Below, piece after piece: positions 26,953-36,020 of a stretch of 64,000 nucleotides of DNA; the first letter of the stretch is position 1; every line of letters begins with the position of its first letter. Under the pieces are notes generated by a model. That model did not search any database, was not told where the DNA came from, and worked only from the letters and a program-made list of their open reading frames with translations. The translations under genes were made by a program, and so were the position numbers. Source of the stretch: a bacterium MS4 (lineage in GTDB: Bacteria; Bacillota; Clostridia; Oscillospirales; Acutalibacteraceae); assembly GCA_000752215.1 (NCBI GenBank), contig CCFG01000017.1:558001-622000 (forward strand), given 5' to 3'.

Positions 26953-27864
26953 TTAAAGATTGATATTGTGGCGTTTGAGCATGTCCTCAATCACATGCAT
27001 ATCGGAATTGGATACTTCCTTGACAGGATGCCTCATCCAGCGGTCGCAAACGCCCGCAATTTCCATAACGCCCTTAATCTGAGAAATAACCATCGGATAA
27101 GGCAGAGAGTGGTAGAGCTCGTCAAAGAAAGAAACCAATCTCAGGAACTCTTCGCGTGCAGCGTCCAGTTTTCCGGCCTTGTAGCTGTTCCAAATGTCGG
27201 AGCACATTTCGGGACAAATATTTCCGGGGCCTCCCATGACAAAGCCGTCAACGCCGAGACACATTGCCGGGAAGAATTCAAATTCATCGCCGGAAACCAT
27301 GATAAAATCATTCTTCGGATCGACCGCCTGCAGGATGCTTTGAATTTTGTCGGTTGTCGTGCTCTGCTTCAGCGCCTTGATGTTTGGAAGCTTTGCGAGC
27401 TCTGCCATCAGTTCTGGGCTGCAGTAATGATGATTCTCGGGACAGTTGTAAATCATGAATGGGATCTTTACGATTTCGCTCAGACGAACAAACAGGTCCT
27501 TCAGTTCTTCGTCTGTGAGGAAGAAGAAATCGGTCGGAGTAATCAGGGTCATATCCGCGCCGGCCGCCGCCGCATCGTCGCTGTACTCTTTAATAAGCTG
27601 AGTGCTGTCCCCCAGCGCGCCTGCAATCACGACCACATCGTCACCCGCGGCCTCGCGGACTACTTCGATGATTCTTCTGCGTTCGGCCTTATTAAAGGCA
27701 CGAACCTCCCCGGAATAGCCAAGCGGAAGAAGGGTAGTGGCTCCCTTGCTTACCAGACGGGTTACAAGCCTCTTCATACCGGCTTCGTCAAAAGTTCCGT
27801 CTTTCTTTAATGGAGTAATAAGAGCAGGAGTAATCGTCTTTAAGGCCTCGACATAGTTTTTCAT
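26953..27864 (-). CDS. DapA-family lyase/deaminase, likely for a hydroxyproline-derived pyrroline
   Basis: 303 residues from the ATG at 27864, preceded by GGAGG. A TIM-barrel of the dihydrodipicolinate synthase family: YSGEV phosphate/carboxylate motif region, catalytic Tyr in IPFMIYNCPENHHY and Schiff-base Lys in NIKALKQST. In bacterial trans-4-hydroxyproline catabolism a DapA homologue deaminates 1-pyrroline-4-hydroxy-2-carboxylate to 2-oxoglutarate semialdehyde. The neighbouring racemase/epimerase and multi-subunit dehydrogenase match that pathway. Other DapA-type aldolases (for sugar acids or sialic acid) remain possible. Last gene of the operon. Confidence 0.82.
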   Translation of the reverse strand: MKNYVEALKTITPALITPLKKDGTFDEAGMKRLVTRLVSKGATTLLPLGYSGEVRAFNKAERRRIIEVVREAAGDDVVVIAGALGDSTQLIKEYSDDAAAAGADMTLITPTDFFFLTDEELKDLFVRLSEIVKIPFMIYNCPENHHYCSPELMAELAKLPNIKALKQSTTTDKIQSILQAVDPKNDFIMVSGDEFEFFPAMCLGVDGFVMGGPGNICPEMCSDIWNSYKAGKLDAAREEFLRLVSFFDELYHSLPYPMVISQIKGVMEIAGVCDRWMRHPVKEVSNSDMHVIEDMLKRHNINL

Positions 27865-27950
27865 TTCATTTCCTCCTTTAATTATCAAAAAAGTATCAAT
27901 TTATGTACTCAGCGCCGTTTATGTTTCCAAATAAAGTGATTAAAGATTTT

Positions 27951-29141
27951 TTACCTTGTTACGGACGGCTCCACCCGTTGAAAGCGGTTGAGGCTCAGCG
28001 GCCCCATCTCCATATCCGTCTTCTGTCCGCACACCATCTGACTGACCAGTTTGCCGCTGATCGGCGCAAACATGATGCCGTTACCGCCATGCCCGGCAGA
28101 TACGAATACGCCGGGTACGTTTGTCCTGGACACAATCGGCTCGCCGTCCGGAGACTGCGGACGCAGGCCCGCATAACAGTGAATGACACTTACATCGGCG
28201 AACTTGGGAAAAAATCGGATAGCACGTTTAGCAATCGCCCTTGTCACAAGGTTGTTGCTTACCGTGTCGGTTGCGGCATACTTGCTGAAACCGACCAAAC
28301 CGTTGGTGCTGTTTGTCGGCTCAAACAGAAAACCAATGCCATACTTCTCCATGAACGGACTGACCTTTCGTTTATAGCTGTGATTTTCATTGCGGACGAG
28401 GTTGTATCCGAACTCCATGGTCTTGCGTCGCGTAATGTAAGCATCCCTCTCAATAACAAGAAGGTCGCCTTTCATGATATGGATCGGAAGATATACTCCG
28501 ACCTTTTCGGCTATGCTCTGCGACCAAATACCGCACGCAATGACAACATTGTCCGTAATGATTTCACCCTCATTTGTAATAACCTTGCAGACTCTGCCGT
28601 CAGCATCCTTCTCAAAGCCGGTCACTTCGGTAAAGCGCATCAGTTCGCCGCCGCTTTTTTCGATCTCACGCCCAAGGCCGTACGCGAGCTGCATGGGATT
28701 GAGCGCACCACCGGCGGTAAATTCCAGCCCGCCCGGGATATCGGGGGCGGTATTCGGCTCGTCGTCATGAACTTCCTTCTGATCCATGAAGCGGACCTGG
28801 GAACCGGTAGCCTGCTTCGCTTTTGCAAGTTCCTTCGCAAATTCGACTTCTTCTTCGGTCTCCATCAGAAGCACGCAGCCCCGGTGTACCCATTCAAAAT
28901 CACAGTCGATTTCCTTGTCCATCTTGATAAACTCTTTGATGGTCGCCTCAGCAAACTCCGTCATGTATCCTGGAGGTACGTCGTTGATAAAGGAGTCACC
29001 GTCAGAGCGAGAAGTCGTTCCGCTAGCAAGGTCCCCGCGCTCAACGAGGATAACCTTCTGTCCGGCTTTCGCCAGATAGTAGGCGGCGCAGGTGCCCTGC
29101 ATACCGCCTCCGATCACTACTACGTCAGCAGTTTTAGACAT
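27951..29141 (-). CDS. FAD-dependent oxidoreductase (DAO family), catalytic subunit of imino-acid dehydrogenase
   Basis: 396 residues. N-terminal FAD motif VVVIGGGMQGTCAAYYLAKAG and the C-terminal FAD-contacting GLRPQSPDGEPIVSR and SAGHGGNGIMFAPISG mark the D-amino-acid oxidase/glycine oxidase family. With the next three genes it forms a multi-subunit dehydrogenase of the D-hydroxyproline (LhpBEF) or opine type, where electrons leave through iron-sulfur subunits instead of oxygen. Start at 29141 has GGAGG 8 bases upstream; further in-frame starts at 29144 and 29150 exist. Its first codons overlap the previous gene's end. Confidence 0.88.
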   Translation of the reverse strand: MSKTADVVVIGGGMQGTCAAYYLAKAGQKVILVERGDLASGTTSRSDGDSFINDVPPGYMTEFAEATIKEFIKMDKEIDCDFEWVHRGCVLLMETEEEVEFAKELAKAKQATGSQVRFMDQKEVHDDEPNTAPDIPGGLEFTAGGALNPMQLAYGLGREIEKSGGELMRFTEVTGFEKDADGRVCKVITNEGEIITDNVVIACGIWSQSIAEKVGVYLPIHIMKGDLLVIERDAYITRRKTMEFGYNLVRNENHSYKRKVSPFMEKYGIGFLFEPTNSTNGLVGFSKYAATDTVSNNLVTRAIAKRAIRFFPKFADVSVIHCYAGLRPQSPDGEPIVSRTNVPGVFVSAGHGGNGIMFAPISGKLVSQMVCGQKTDMEMGPLSLNRFQRVEPSVTR

Positions 29142-29961
29142 CATCGTCACCTCCGAGAATTTTCATGGTTACAGGCTTCATTGGCGGCCGCGCAGTATCG
29201 AGGGGGATATCAATACCTCTTTTGCCAGTCGCGTCGGAAAGCATCTTCGTTACAATCTTGGAGCAGGTCCTGCCCTGACACAAACCCATACCGGCCCGGG
29301 TCCTCCGCTTTACGCCGGTAATGGATGTGGCGCCCTCCGCGATCGCCTTGCGAATGTCGCCGACCGTGACTTCCTCGCAGCGGCATACGATCAGATCGTC
29401 CGGATCGTTTTCCTTATATACATAATCCTTACAGCAGCTGTGATCTGCCGGCTTCTCCATTCCAAGGCGAACCATACCTCTGACAGCATCGGCAAATTCT
29501 TTGGGAATGGCAACTGTTACAACCGGAGTATGGTCGTTTCTTTCAGGATTCACCACTCGCACGACGACCGCCTCGCATACGGGCTCGCCGGCGCGGTTTA
29601 CCGCTGTGACCGTTTGCCCTTTTTCAGGGAGAGGAAGGTATTCGTGCGGGAAGCTTACTGTTGCCTGCGTTTCACTATAAGTCTTATCAACCACAAAGAT
29701 GGCCAAGCCGGAGCACTGCGCTACACACATGCCGCAGCCAGTGCATTTTTCTTCCTCCAGCTGCGGGAGGTTGATAATCGGCTCGCCAACACAGATCGCG
29801 CCGAATTTGCATGCGCCTTCGCAGGGATTACAGGGGATGGCCTGGATGCACTCAATAACCGCGACGGGGCCCTTCGCAAATCTTTCATGTGAAGGGATCC
29901 GGTTGAACTTTTTCAGTTCTTCCCAAGAGGGATAGCCGTTCTGCAAAATATTGTCGTTCAT
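29134..29961 (-). CDS. Iron-sulfur subunit with ferredoxin and BFD-type domains
   Basis: 275 residues. N-terminal ferredoxin-like cysteines (CNPCEGACKFGAIC and CTGCGMCVAQC) for [4Fe-4S] clusters, a beta-rich middle, and a C-terminal BFD-like [2Fe-2S] domain (CRCEEVTVGDIR ... GLCQGRTCS). In opine and hydroxyproline dehydrogenases the BFD domain is usually alone or fused to the flavin subunit; the added ferredoxin part would suit electron transfer to ferredoxin in an anaerobe. Overlaps the upstream FAD/NAD gene by 4 bases. Confidence 0.88.
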   Translation of the reverse strand: MNDNILQNGYPSWEELKKFNRIPSHERFAKGPVAVIECIQAIPCNPCEGACKFGAICVGEPIINLPQLEEEKCTGCGMCVAQCSGLAIFVVDKTYSETQATVSFPHEYLPLPEKGQTVTAVNRAGEPVCEAVVVRVVNPERNDHTPVVTVAIPKEFADAVRGMVRLGMEKPADHSCCKDYVYKENDPDDLIVCRCEEVTVGDIRKAIAEGATSITGVKRRTRAGMGLCQGRTCSKIVTKMLSDATGKRGIDIPLDTARPPMKPVTMKILGGDDDV

Positions 29962-31070
29962 TCCGCTACCCCCCTTGCGATGATTCTTTCTTTTGCTTTC
30001 AGACGTCTTTCGCCGAATGGCCCAAGCCTTAAGGACTCAAGGCTTTTACGAATATCGTTTTTGCGTTGCTCCGCTTTTTCCCCGGGGATGTATCCGAGGG
30101 CCTCGGCCATGGCAATACCCGCCAGACGGCCCTCGTCCATTGCCGTATTGGCCTCTTCAACGCCTGCTGTATCGCCGGCAACATATACCCCGCAAACGGA
30201 GGTTTCCATGTTTTCGTCATGCATCGGCATCCAACCGCCCATTTCAGGAATAAAGTCATGCTTCACGCCGTACATCTGGGCGATTTTGGCCAGCGGCCGC
30301 AGACCCGCAGCGATGCAGACGGTATCTACGTCGATGGTCTTCTCAGTACCGGGAATAATGTTCCATTGGTCATCCAATTGCCCGATGACCGCCGCGCAAA
30401 CTTCCTGATTCTCACCCGCGACTGCGCGTACAATGGTATGCCTGAGGTAAAAAGGGACTCCCGCCCGGCGAACTTTGGCAGCATGTACACCGTAACCGCC
30501 GATGTGATCGGCAGCCTCAACAATAGCGACCACGTCTGCGCCCGCCTGCATCAGCTGGTAGCTGACAATCAGGCCGACATTTCCGGAACCGATCATCAGA
30601 ACGCGTTTTCCGGGAAGCACACGGTTGACATTTACCATAGTCTGGGCACAGCCCGCACCCATCACACCCGGGATAGTCCAGCCTTCAAAGTTAATGGCAT
30701 TTTCCTGACCGCCTGTGCAAATCAGTATTTTATCAGCCTGAACAGTGACTATTTTCTTCCCTTCGGCAGTGGATCGAACAACCGACAAATTGTTTCCTTC
30801 ATATAAGCCGATGACACTGCTGTTCAGCCAGACCTCGACACCCGCTTCTTCGGTTTCCTTCAGCAGCTTTTTGCCTATATCAATCCCTCTGATCCCCGCA
30901 CTGTGTGCTTTAGAGCCGAAGAATTTATGAATCTGTTTAAACAACTGCCCCCCGGGACTTGCGTTTTCATCGATCAACAACACGTGGGCACCGGCTCTGG
31001 CAGCTTCGATCGAAGCCGCCAGGCCGGCCGGGCCACCGCCGATAATCGCTATTTCGCGTTTCTCCATCAC
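29958..31070 (-). CDS. FAD/NAD(P)-binding oxidoreductase subunit
   Basis: 370 residues with two Rossmann motifs: IAIIGGGPAGLAASIEAARAG at the start (FAD) and VLMIGSGNVGLIVSYQLMQAG near residue 160 (NAD(P)), plus the VAGDTAGVEEANTAMDEG motif near the end. It corresponds to the alpha subunit of sarcosine-oxidase-like and D-hydroxyproline dehydrogenase-like complexes. Overlaps both neighbours by 4 bases, which indicates equal-ratio translation. Confidence 0.9.
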   Translation of the reverse strand: MMEKREIAIIGGGPAGLAASIEAARAGAHVLLIDENASPGGQLFKQIHKFFGSKAHSAGIRGIDIGKKLLKETEEAGVEVWLNSSVIGLYEGNNLSVVRSTAEGKKIVTVQADKILICTGGQENAINFEGWTIPGVMGAGCAQTMVNVNRVLPGKRVLMIGSGNVGLIVSYQLMQAGADVVAIVEAADHIGGYGVHAAKVRRAGVPFYLRHTIVRAVAGENQEVCAAVIGQLDDQWNIIPGTEKTIDVDTVCIAAGLRPLAKIAQMYGVKHDFIPEMGGWMPMHDENMETSVCGVYVAGDTAGVEEANTAMDEGRLAGIAMAEALGYIPGEKAEQRKNDIRKSLESLRLGPFGERRLKAKERIIARGVAE

Positions 31071-31384
31071 GATTTCCCTTCCTTGTCCTTGTTTTGGGTC
31101 TCAATAACCATTCCCTCTTCAACCGGTGTGATGCAGGTACGCACATTCGGCAAACCATTGACAACCATAACGCAGTCGGTACATTGACCGATCCCGCAAA
31201 ATACGCCGCGGGGTTCATGGTTTTTGCCTGTGTAACGGTTGATGCGGATCCCCTGTGCCAGAAGCGCTGCGGCAATCATAGAATCTTTTTTCACGCTCAG
31301 CGGTTTCCCATCAACCGTAATGCTGACATACTTTTCATTGGTATCTGTCCCTAAAATAGGGTGTTCCAAAATATTACTCATCAT
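31067..31384 (-). CDS. Small [2Fe-2S] subunit (SoxA/HcnA-like)
   Basis: 105 residues. Plant-type ferredoxin-like fold with CGIGQCTDCVMVVNGLPNVRTC providing the cluster cysteines and preceding GKNHEPRGVFC giving the first. Such subunits form the gamma part of multi-component amino/imino acid dehydrogenases. First of the four tightly overlapping dehydrogenase genes, 29 bases after the racemase-like gene. Confidence 0.9.
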   Translation of the reverse strand: MMSNILEHPILGTDTNEKYVSITVDGKPLSVKKDSMIAAALLAQGIRINRYTGKNHEPRGVFCGIGQCTDCVMVVNGLPNVRTCITPVEEGMVIETQNKDKEGKS

Positions 31385-31413
31385 ATTTCCTCCTTATCCC
31401 AGCATCCTGTTTC

Positions 31414-32439
31414 TCAATCCATACTGAACCCATTCTTCAGGGGATCTCTGGGATCTATAAAGAAATCCGTGCTTGCAGTAAAATAAGCCGATCCGGTAAT
31501 CTCCGGGATCCCTGCGGGGAAATCTCCCACCTTGGCTTTTCCTACAATCTCCGCAGTGAAACAGGTCCCAATAATGCTCTCATGTACAAACGGGGTGTTT
31601 TCTTTCAGTTTGCCCTGGACAAACAGGCTGCCCACCCGGGCCGATGTACCCGTACCGCAGGGGGAACGATCGACCGCCGTGGTATCCCCCTCCGTAAGGG
31701 GCATGATCACAACGACTTCCTTATTATCGGCGCCTTGAATATCCGGATCACCGACGATCATAACGCTGGTGATCCGGTTAATGAACGGCTTCTCCGGATG
31801 CTGAAAGCCGATCTCCCTGCTTGCCGCCGCATATACGAGATGGGCCTTCTCCACGATCTCGCTCAGATTCTTCGGAGAAATTTCCTCAATACCGATATCT
31901 TTTGCATTGACGACCGCATATGCGACGCCGCCGTAGTCGACTTCCACTCTTACCTTGCCAAGAGCTCCGATATCAATCTCCCTGGCGTCATATAGAAACG
32001 CCGGAATATTACGGAAAGTCACCTTTTCCACCTGGCCGTCCTTCACGAAGACCTTTGCAACGATCAAGCCCGCGGGCGTATCGAGTTTAACGGTCGTAAC
32101 AGGTTCCGTCATCCTGACGATGCCTGTTTCCACCAGGACGGTGGAAATCGCAATGGTACTATGGCCGCACATGGTCAGATAGCCCGCGGCATCAAAATAG
32201 ACGATGCCCATATCTGCTTCCGGATTGCAGGGCTCTGTGTAAATACAGCCGGACATTCCGTTGCGGCCCCGGGGCTCCATCATCGTAACTCTGCGCACCC
32301 AGTCCAGATGATCCACCACGTACTGCATTTTCTCACCCATCGTTTCCCCGGAAATGCGCGGAACGCCGGAAACGATATGTCTGGTGGGATTGCCCGCCGT
32401 GTGAGTTTCAATGACCTTAAGCATGCAACTTGTATTCAA
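31414..32439 (-). CDS. Proline racemase / 4-hydroxyproline epimerase family protein
   Basis: 341 residues if started at the TTG at 32439 (AAGGTG 7 bases upstream); an ATG at 32424 would trim five residues and an ATG at 32487 would add 16. Both catalytic cysteines are present: MCGHSTIA (Cys near 91) and DRSPCGTGTSA (Cys near 261), so it should be a racemase or 2-epimerase and not a 3-hydroxyproline dehydratase, which has Thr or Ser at the second site. With the D-hydroxyproline dehydrogenase-like genes downstream, epimerisation of trans-4-hydroxy-L-proline to cis-4-hydroxy-D-proline is the best guess; proline racemase to feed D-proline reductase is the alternative. Confidence 0.87.
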   Translation of the reverse strand: MNTSCMLKVIETHTAGNPTRHIVSGVPRISGETMGEKMQYVVDHLDWVRRVTMMEPRGRNGMSGCIYTEPCNPEADMGIVYFDAAGYLTMCGHSTIAISTVLVETGIVRMTEPVTTVKLDTPAGLIVAKVFVKDGQVEKVTFRNIPAFLYDAREIDIGALGKVRVEVDYGGVAYAVVNAKDIGIEEISPKNLSEIVEKAHLVYAAASREIGFQHPEKPFINRITSVMIVGDPDIQGADNKEVVVIMPLTEGDTTAVDRSPCGTGTSARVGSLFVQGKLKENTPFVHESIIGTCFTAEIVGKAKVGDFPAGIPEITGSAYFTASTDFFIDPRDPLKNGFSMD

Positions 32440-32602
32440 CTTAGCACCTTCTTTATTTATTTTCCCTATTTCCTTCGCGTTCGCCACCCACGGCCGGACA
32501 CGTAAAACACTGTAAACCCGATCTATTTAACCGGCACCGTACACCGGCTGCGCCAAACGGGCTTTATGGGCAAAAGACGTTGAGAAAGCCGAATGGATTG
32601 AA

Positions 32603-33775
32603 TTAAAGTTCCGCACTGAGACGGGCATCCATTTCAGGGGAGAGAGATTCGTAACCATTTTCCGTAACAACAAATCCGCTCTCGATTCTGAGGCCATGAT
32701 GCTCCGGATGTCCGAAGAGACTGATGTCGATGGAAATTGTCATACCCGGAACAAGAATGTCTTCACTGTTAGGGCCAAAGAACGGACGCTCCGCTTCCAT
32801 CAGCCCAATGGTGTGCATAAACGGGCATACGATGTAGTCGAACAGGCCGTGTTTCTCATACAATTTACGGGCCGGAACATCAATTTCCTTTCCGCTGTTA
32901 CCCGGTTTAATCATGTCCTTTGTAAGGCGGTAGGCTTCCCTGATGATATTCAGAATATCTTTCTGTGACTGGGTATAAACACCGTTGACCGGGAGCGTTT
33001 CGCCGAACACTCCGGCATAACCGTTGTAGCGGGGAGCCAGGCCCAGCATGACGAGTTCGCCGTCCTGCATAACGCGGTTAGTGGCGGTCGGAACGACAGC
33101 GTTTGACTGGCTTCCACTGCCTACCATGCACGCAAATGCGAAACCGTTTGCATTCATTTTGCGGGAAACATATTCGCCTTCCGCCGCAATTTCTATTTCG
33201 GTTGCACCGGGGCGGACCTTGGCTGCCATTGCTTCGAAGGATGCATATGTAAAGGAAAACGCCTTCCGGATATTCTCAATTTCCCACGGCGATTTGACGT
33301 AGCGGAGCGCTTCATACTCATTCGTGATGTCGATCAGCTCGGCACCCTTGAAACCCTGTTCGAACTGGGTATACAGAGCATGGGGAAAATAGCTCGTTCC
33401 AACGATGCCGACTCTCCTGAAATGCAATCCCCGTTGCGCCATTTCTGCAGCAAGCGTCTCAAATGTGCTGATCGTCGCATTCGGATATTCTTCATCCGGG
33501 ACCATAAAGGTAGAAAAGCAGCGTGTATCAGTGATAGCACTGCTCATCTTTGCAAAAGGTTCACTTTCAGGGCCGCCCAAAAGAAGCGGATCGCCGTTTA
33601 CAGGGAGGAGCACAGCACCTTTTTCAAACTGCGGACACCAGCCAGTGAGATACCAGCCGTCTGCGATGTTGATCTCATCATAATAAATTAAAGCCGCATC
33701 AAGTTTCTTCTCTTGAAGGATTTTGCGGATCTTTTCGATCCTGTTTTTGGTTTCTTCCATGTTGTAATATGACAT
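32603..33775 (-). CDS. M24 (pita-bread fold) creatinase/aminopeptidase-like protein without metal ligands
   Basis: 390 residues. N-terminal creatinase-like domain and a C-terminal M24 domain with FMHTIGLMEAERPFFG and GLRIESGFVVTENG. In metal-dependent Xaa-Pro peptidases two Asp ligands sit in a DxGxxYxGYxxD segment; here the segment reads LGLAPRYNGYAGVFGETL, lacking both. The substrate His of the GSGSQSNAVVP region is also absent. Creatinase itself has lost the metals, so this may be an amidinohydrolase-like or other non-peptidase enzyme. It is the first gene of the hydroxyproline-type operon, behind a LacI-type operator. Confidence 0.8.
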   Translation of the reverse strand: MSYYNMEETKNRIEKIRKILQEKKLDAALIYYDEINIADGWYLTGWCPQFEKGAVLLPVNGDPLLLGGPESEPFAKMSSAITDTRCFSTFMVPDEEYPNATISTFETLAAEMAQRGLHFRRVGIVGTSYFPHALYTQFEQGFKGAELIDITNEYEALRYVKSPWEIENIRKAFSFTYASFEAMAAKVRPGATEIEIAAEGEYVSRKMNANGFAFACMVGSGSQSNAVVPTATNRVMQDGELVMLGLAPRYNGYAGVFGETLPVNGVYTQSQKDILNIIREAYRLTKDMIKPGNSGKEIDVPARKLYEKHGLFDYIVCPFMHTIGLMEAERPFFGPNSEDILVPGMTISIDISLFGHPEHHGLRIESGFVVTENGYESLSPEMDARLSAEL

Positions 33776-33908
33776 ATTTTATTCTCCTTCCAAATTTTAT
33801 TTCTTCTCATATTACTTTGTATTCCATACACGCTGATCATAATTTGCCTGCTGCTCCATAAGCAGGTCAAGATTACAATTTCCCGTGTAATCTTACCAAC
33901 GGTAGTTC

Positions 33909-33922
33909 TGCAAACGTTTTCA
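33909..33922. promoter_or_regulatory. LacI-type operator upstream of the M24/racemase operon
   Basis: TGCAAACGTTTTCA, matching the consensus TGnnAACGTTnnCA found also at 38310, 44169 (inverted) and 44343. It lies just downstream of a likely -10 (TATATT on the minus strand) and 134 bases before the first gene, a position where a repressor would block transcription. Confidence 0.65.
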
Positions 33923-33975
33923 AAAAAATATAAAAAATTTTTCTTTATCAATGCTGTGAAAATTCAGAACCAAGC

Positions 33976-35022
33976 TTACTGATTCCTGTTTGTGCAGCCA
34001 CAGCTTTCACCCATTTTTAAGATGGGATCCAGCAGGATACGCCTTGGGATTGTATTAACAAAATTATGTTTACTGTCTCTGTTAGTGTCTTTCATTTGAG
34101 AAATCAGACGCTCTGCAACCAGTTTTCCAATACTGTCAATCGGTTGCAGAATGGAAGTGATTTTCGGAGTAAAAAGATCGGACTCATCGGCGAAATCAAA
34201 TCCAACCAGTGCAATATCGTCCGGGTACTTGAGCCCTTTCTCCTTTATCGCTTTCATTGCACCACACGTCATTTTATAAGATGTGGCAAAAACCGCTTCA
34301 AATTCGTGTTCAGCTTTGTTTTCCAACAATTTCATCATACAGCGGTATCCGTCTTCGGCAGTATAATCACCGGACATAATCAGTGCCGGATCCACGGAAA
34401 GATTATGGTTCATGAGTGCATGCTTATATCCATCGACGCGTTCCACTGCAGTTGTCTCTGCCGGCTTTCCGGAAATGATTGCAATTTTATTGTAGCCACA
34501 GTCCACTATATGGTTTACCGCCATCATACTGGCCTTAACGTTATCAAGAAGAACGGCATCATAGCTGGTATTAAGATTAGGCAGATTGTCAATAAAAACC
34601 ACTGGAATATCATTTTCAAAATACATCTGAAGCGCTTTGCTGTTCTGTGAAACAGTGGCCAGAACAAGGCCGTCAATCCGTTTTTCGTAAAGCAGCTTCA
34701 AATATTTTTCTTCTTTTTCATCGCTCTCGTTGGAATCAGCAAGGATAATAGAATAACCCGCCTCTGAGAAAATGGTGTCCGCCCCTTTAATAACGTTTGC
34801 AAAGTAGTCTCTGATATCAGGCACTATGATTCCTACTGTATTCGTAGACTGCATTTTTAAAGAACGGGCAATCTGATTTGGTGCATATTTATGTTTTTCC
34901 AAAGCTTTCATGACACGTCTTTTAGTTGCCGGAGCAACATAGCTTTTTCCATTTACAACACGTGAAATTGTAGATACAGACAAGCCTACTTCATTCGCAA
35001 TGTCTTTAAGATTATCCGCCAT
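33976..35022 (-). CDS. LacI-family transcriptional regulator of the pentulose/imino-acid regulon
   Basis: 348 residues. N-terminal LacI HTH (LKDIANEVGLSVSTISRVVNGKSYVAPATK) with hinge helix PNQIARSLK, then a periplasmic-binding-protein-like sugar domain beginning NTVGIIVPDI. C-terminus has CGCTNRN, unusual and possibly redox or metal sensitive. It sits between the pentulose operon and the M24/racemase operon; four LacI-type operators flank these units and the liv-type promoter. Inducer is not known; a pentulose or its phosphate is likely. Confidence 0.92.
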   Translation of the reverse strand: MADNLKDIANEVGLSVSTISRVVNGKSYVAPATKRRVMKALEKHKYAPNQIARSLKMQSTNTVGIIVPDIRDYFANVIKGADTIFSEAGYSIILADSNESDEKEEKYLKLLYEKRIDGLVLATVSQNSKALQMYFENDIPVVFIDNLPNLNTSYDAVLLDNVKASMMAVNHIVDCGYNKIAIISGKPAETTAVERVDGYKHALMNHNLSVDPALIMSGDYTAEDGYRCMMKLLENKAEHEFEAVFATSYKMTCGAMKAIKEKGLKYPDDIALVGFDFADESDLFTPKITSILQPIDSIGKLVAERLISQMKDTNRDSKHNFVNTIPRRILLDPILKMGESCGCTNRNQ

Positions 35023-35048
35023 ACCTTCACTCCAAGCATAAATTTACT

Positions 35049-35084
35049 ATTGTTTTTAAACAATTTTTTGTTTGTTTTAAAACA
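35049..35084. promoter_or_regulatory. Two inverted repeats upstream of lacI-type gene
   Basis: ATTGTTT-TT-AAACAAT (35049-35064) and TGTTTTAAAACA (35073-35084) lie 27-62 bases upstream of the LacI-type start. They resemble half-sites of LacI operators without the central CG and could mediate autoregulation. Confidence 0.4.
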
Positions 35085-35165
35085 TTATTCATTATATCTT
35101 TGATATAAAATTTTGTCAACCTCACTTCTTCTGTGAAAGAAGAAGCCATCGATCCATGCAAATCG

Positions 35166-36020
35166 CTAATGAACACCGACATCCAGAAATTTCTTTCTAA
35201 GAAAATCATTCGCATAAAAAATATCTTTTTTCCAATCTTCCTGTCCGTTATACCAGAATTCTGCCGTATAGCGCCGATTTCCCATCCCGTATGTTTTGCG
35301 GATGATGGAGGTAAAATTTACGTGACCGCTCCCAAACGGAATTTCACGATATTTTCCTGGAACTGTCTCTTTCAGATGCAGCGCAGCAATATGACCATGC
35401 CCTAACTCAATATCATTTAATACATCCCTGTCATATTCTTTGGCGGCATTTGTGAGGTTGCCCGCATCCGGGTAAACGGCAAGATATGGCGAACTGATTC
35501 TGTCCACCCACCCCATTGCTTTCTCCACGGTGTTAAGAAATTCTGTTTCCATGGTTTCAAAGGCCAGCAGGACACCGTACTTTGCCGCGGACTTCACACC
35601 GGCAGCCAGGGCTTCCGCAAATAAGCGCCGTGTTTCATCCGTGGACTCTCCATAATAGATGTCGTATCCTGCAATCTGGATAACACGGATTCCAAGGTCG
35701 CGTGCGAACAGGATCGCTTTCTCCATGATCTCCAGTCCGAGCGCGCGGATGGCCGGATCCGGACTACCGAGCGGATATTTTCTATGGCCGGACAGACACA
35801 TCGTTTCGAAGCGAATCTCTTCCCTATACATCAGGTCCACTATGTCACAGCGTTCCTGTGGGGACATATCCAGACGAACAAGCTTTTCGTCCGTCTCGTC
35901 AATACTGATCTCTACAAAATCGAAGCCGGTTTCTTTGGCAGTTCGCAGTTTTTCTGCCAATGAAAGCGTATTGGGCATTGATTTTTCATACAGCCCAAGG
36001 CTGTAGCTGTGCGCGTTCAT
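35166..36020 (-). CDS. L-ribulose-5-phosphate (L-xylulose-5-phosphate) 3-epimerase, UlaE/SgbU type
   Basis: 284 residues, a TIM-barrel sugar epimerase of the UlaE family. Typical features are the start [20 protein letters not shown], the [12 protein letters not shown] loop and metal-ligand regions [33 protein letters not shown] and YTAEFWYNG. It converts L-xylulose-5-phosphate to L-ribulose-5-phosphate. Its start overlaps the stop of the 4-epimerase gene by 4 bases. Confidence 0.9.
   Translation of the reverse strand: MNAHSYSLGLYEKSMPNTLSLAEKLRTAKETGFDFVEISIDETDEKLVRLDMSPQERCDIVDLMYREEIRFETMCLSGHRKYPLGSPDPAIRALGLEIMEKAILFARDLGIRVIQIAGYDIYYGESTDETRRLFAEALAAGVKSAAKYGVLLAFETMETEFLNTVEKAMGWVDRISSPYLAVYPDAGNLTNAAKEYDRDVLNDIELGHGHIAALHLKETVPGKYREIPFGSGHVNFTSIIRKTYGMGNRRYTAEFWYNGQEDWKKDIFYANDFLRKKFLDVGVH

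Noticed and set aside
27903-29321. 472-codon plus-strand frame
   Set aside because: Antisense of the FAD oxidoreductase gene; His-rich artefact of codon bias.
33909-33922. Reading the AACGTT sites as CcpA cre sites only
   Set aside because: Possible because consensus sequences overlap, but their placement around a local LacI gene and its operons favours the local repressor; kept as a caveat.
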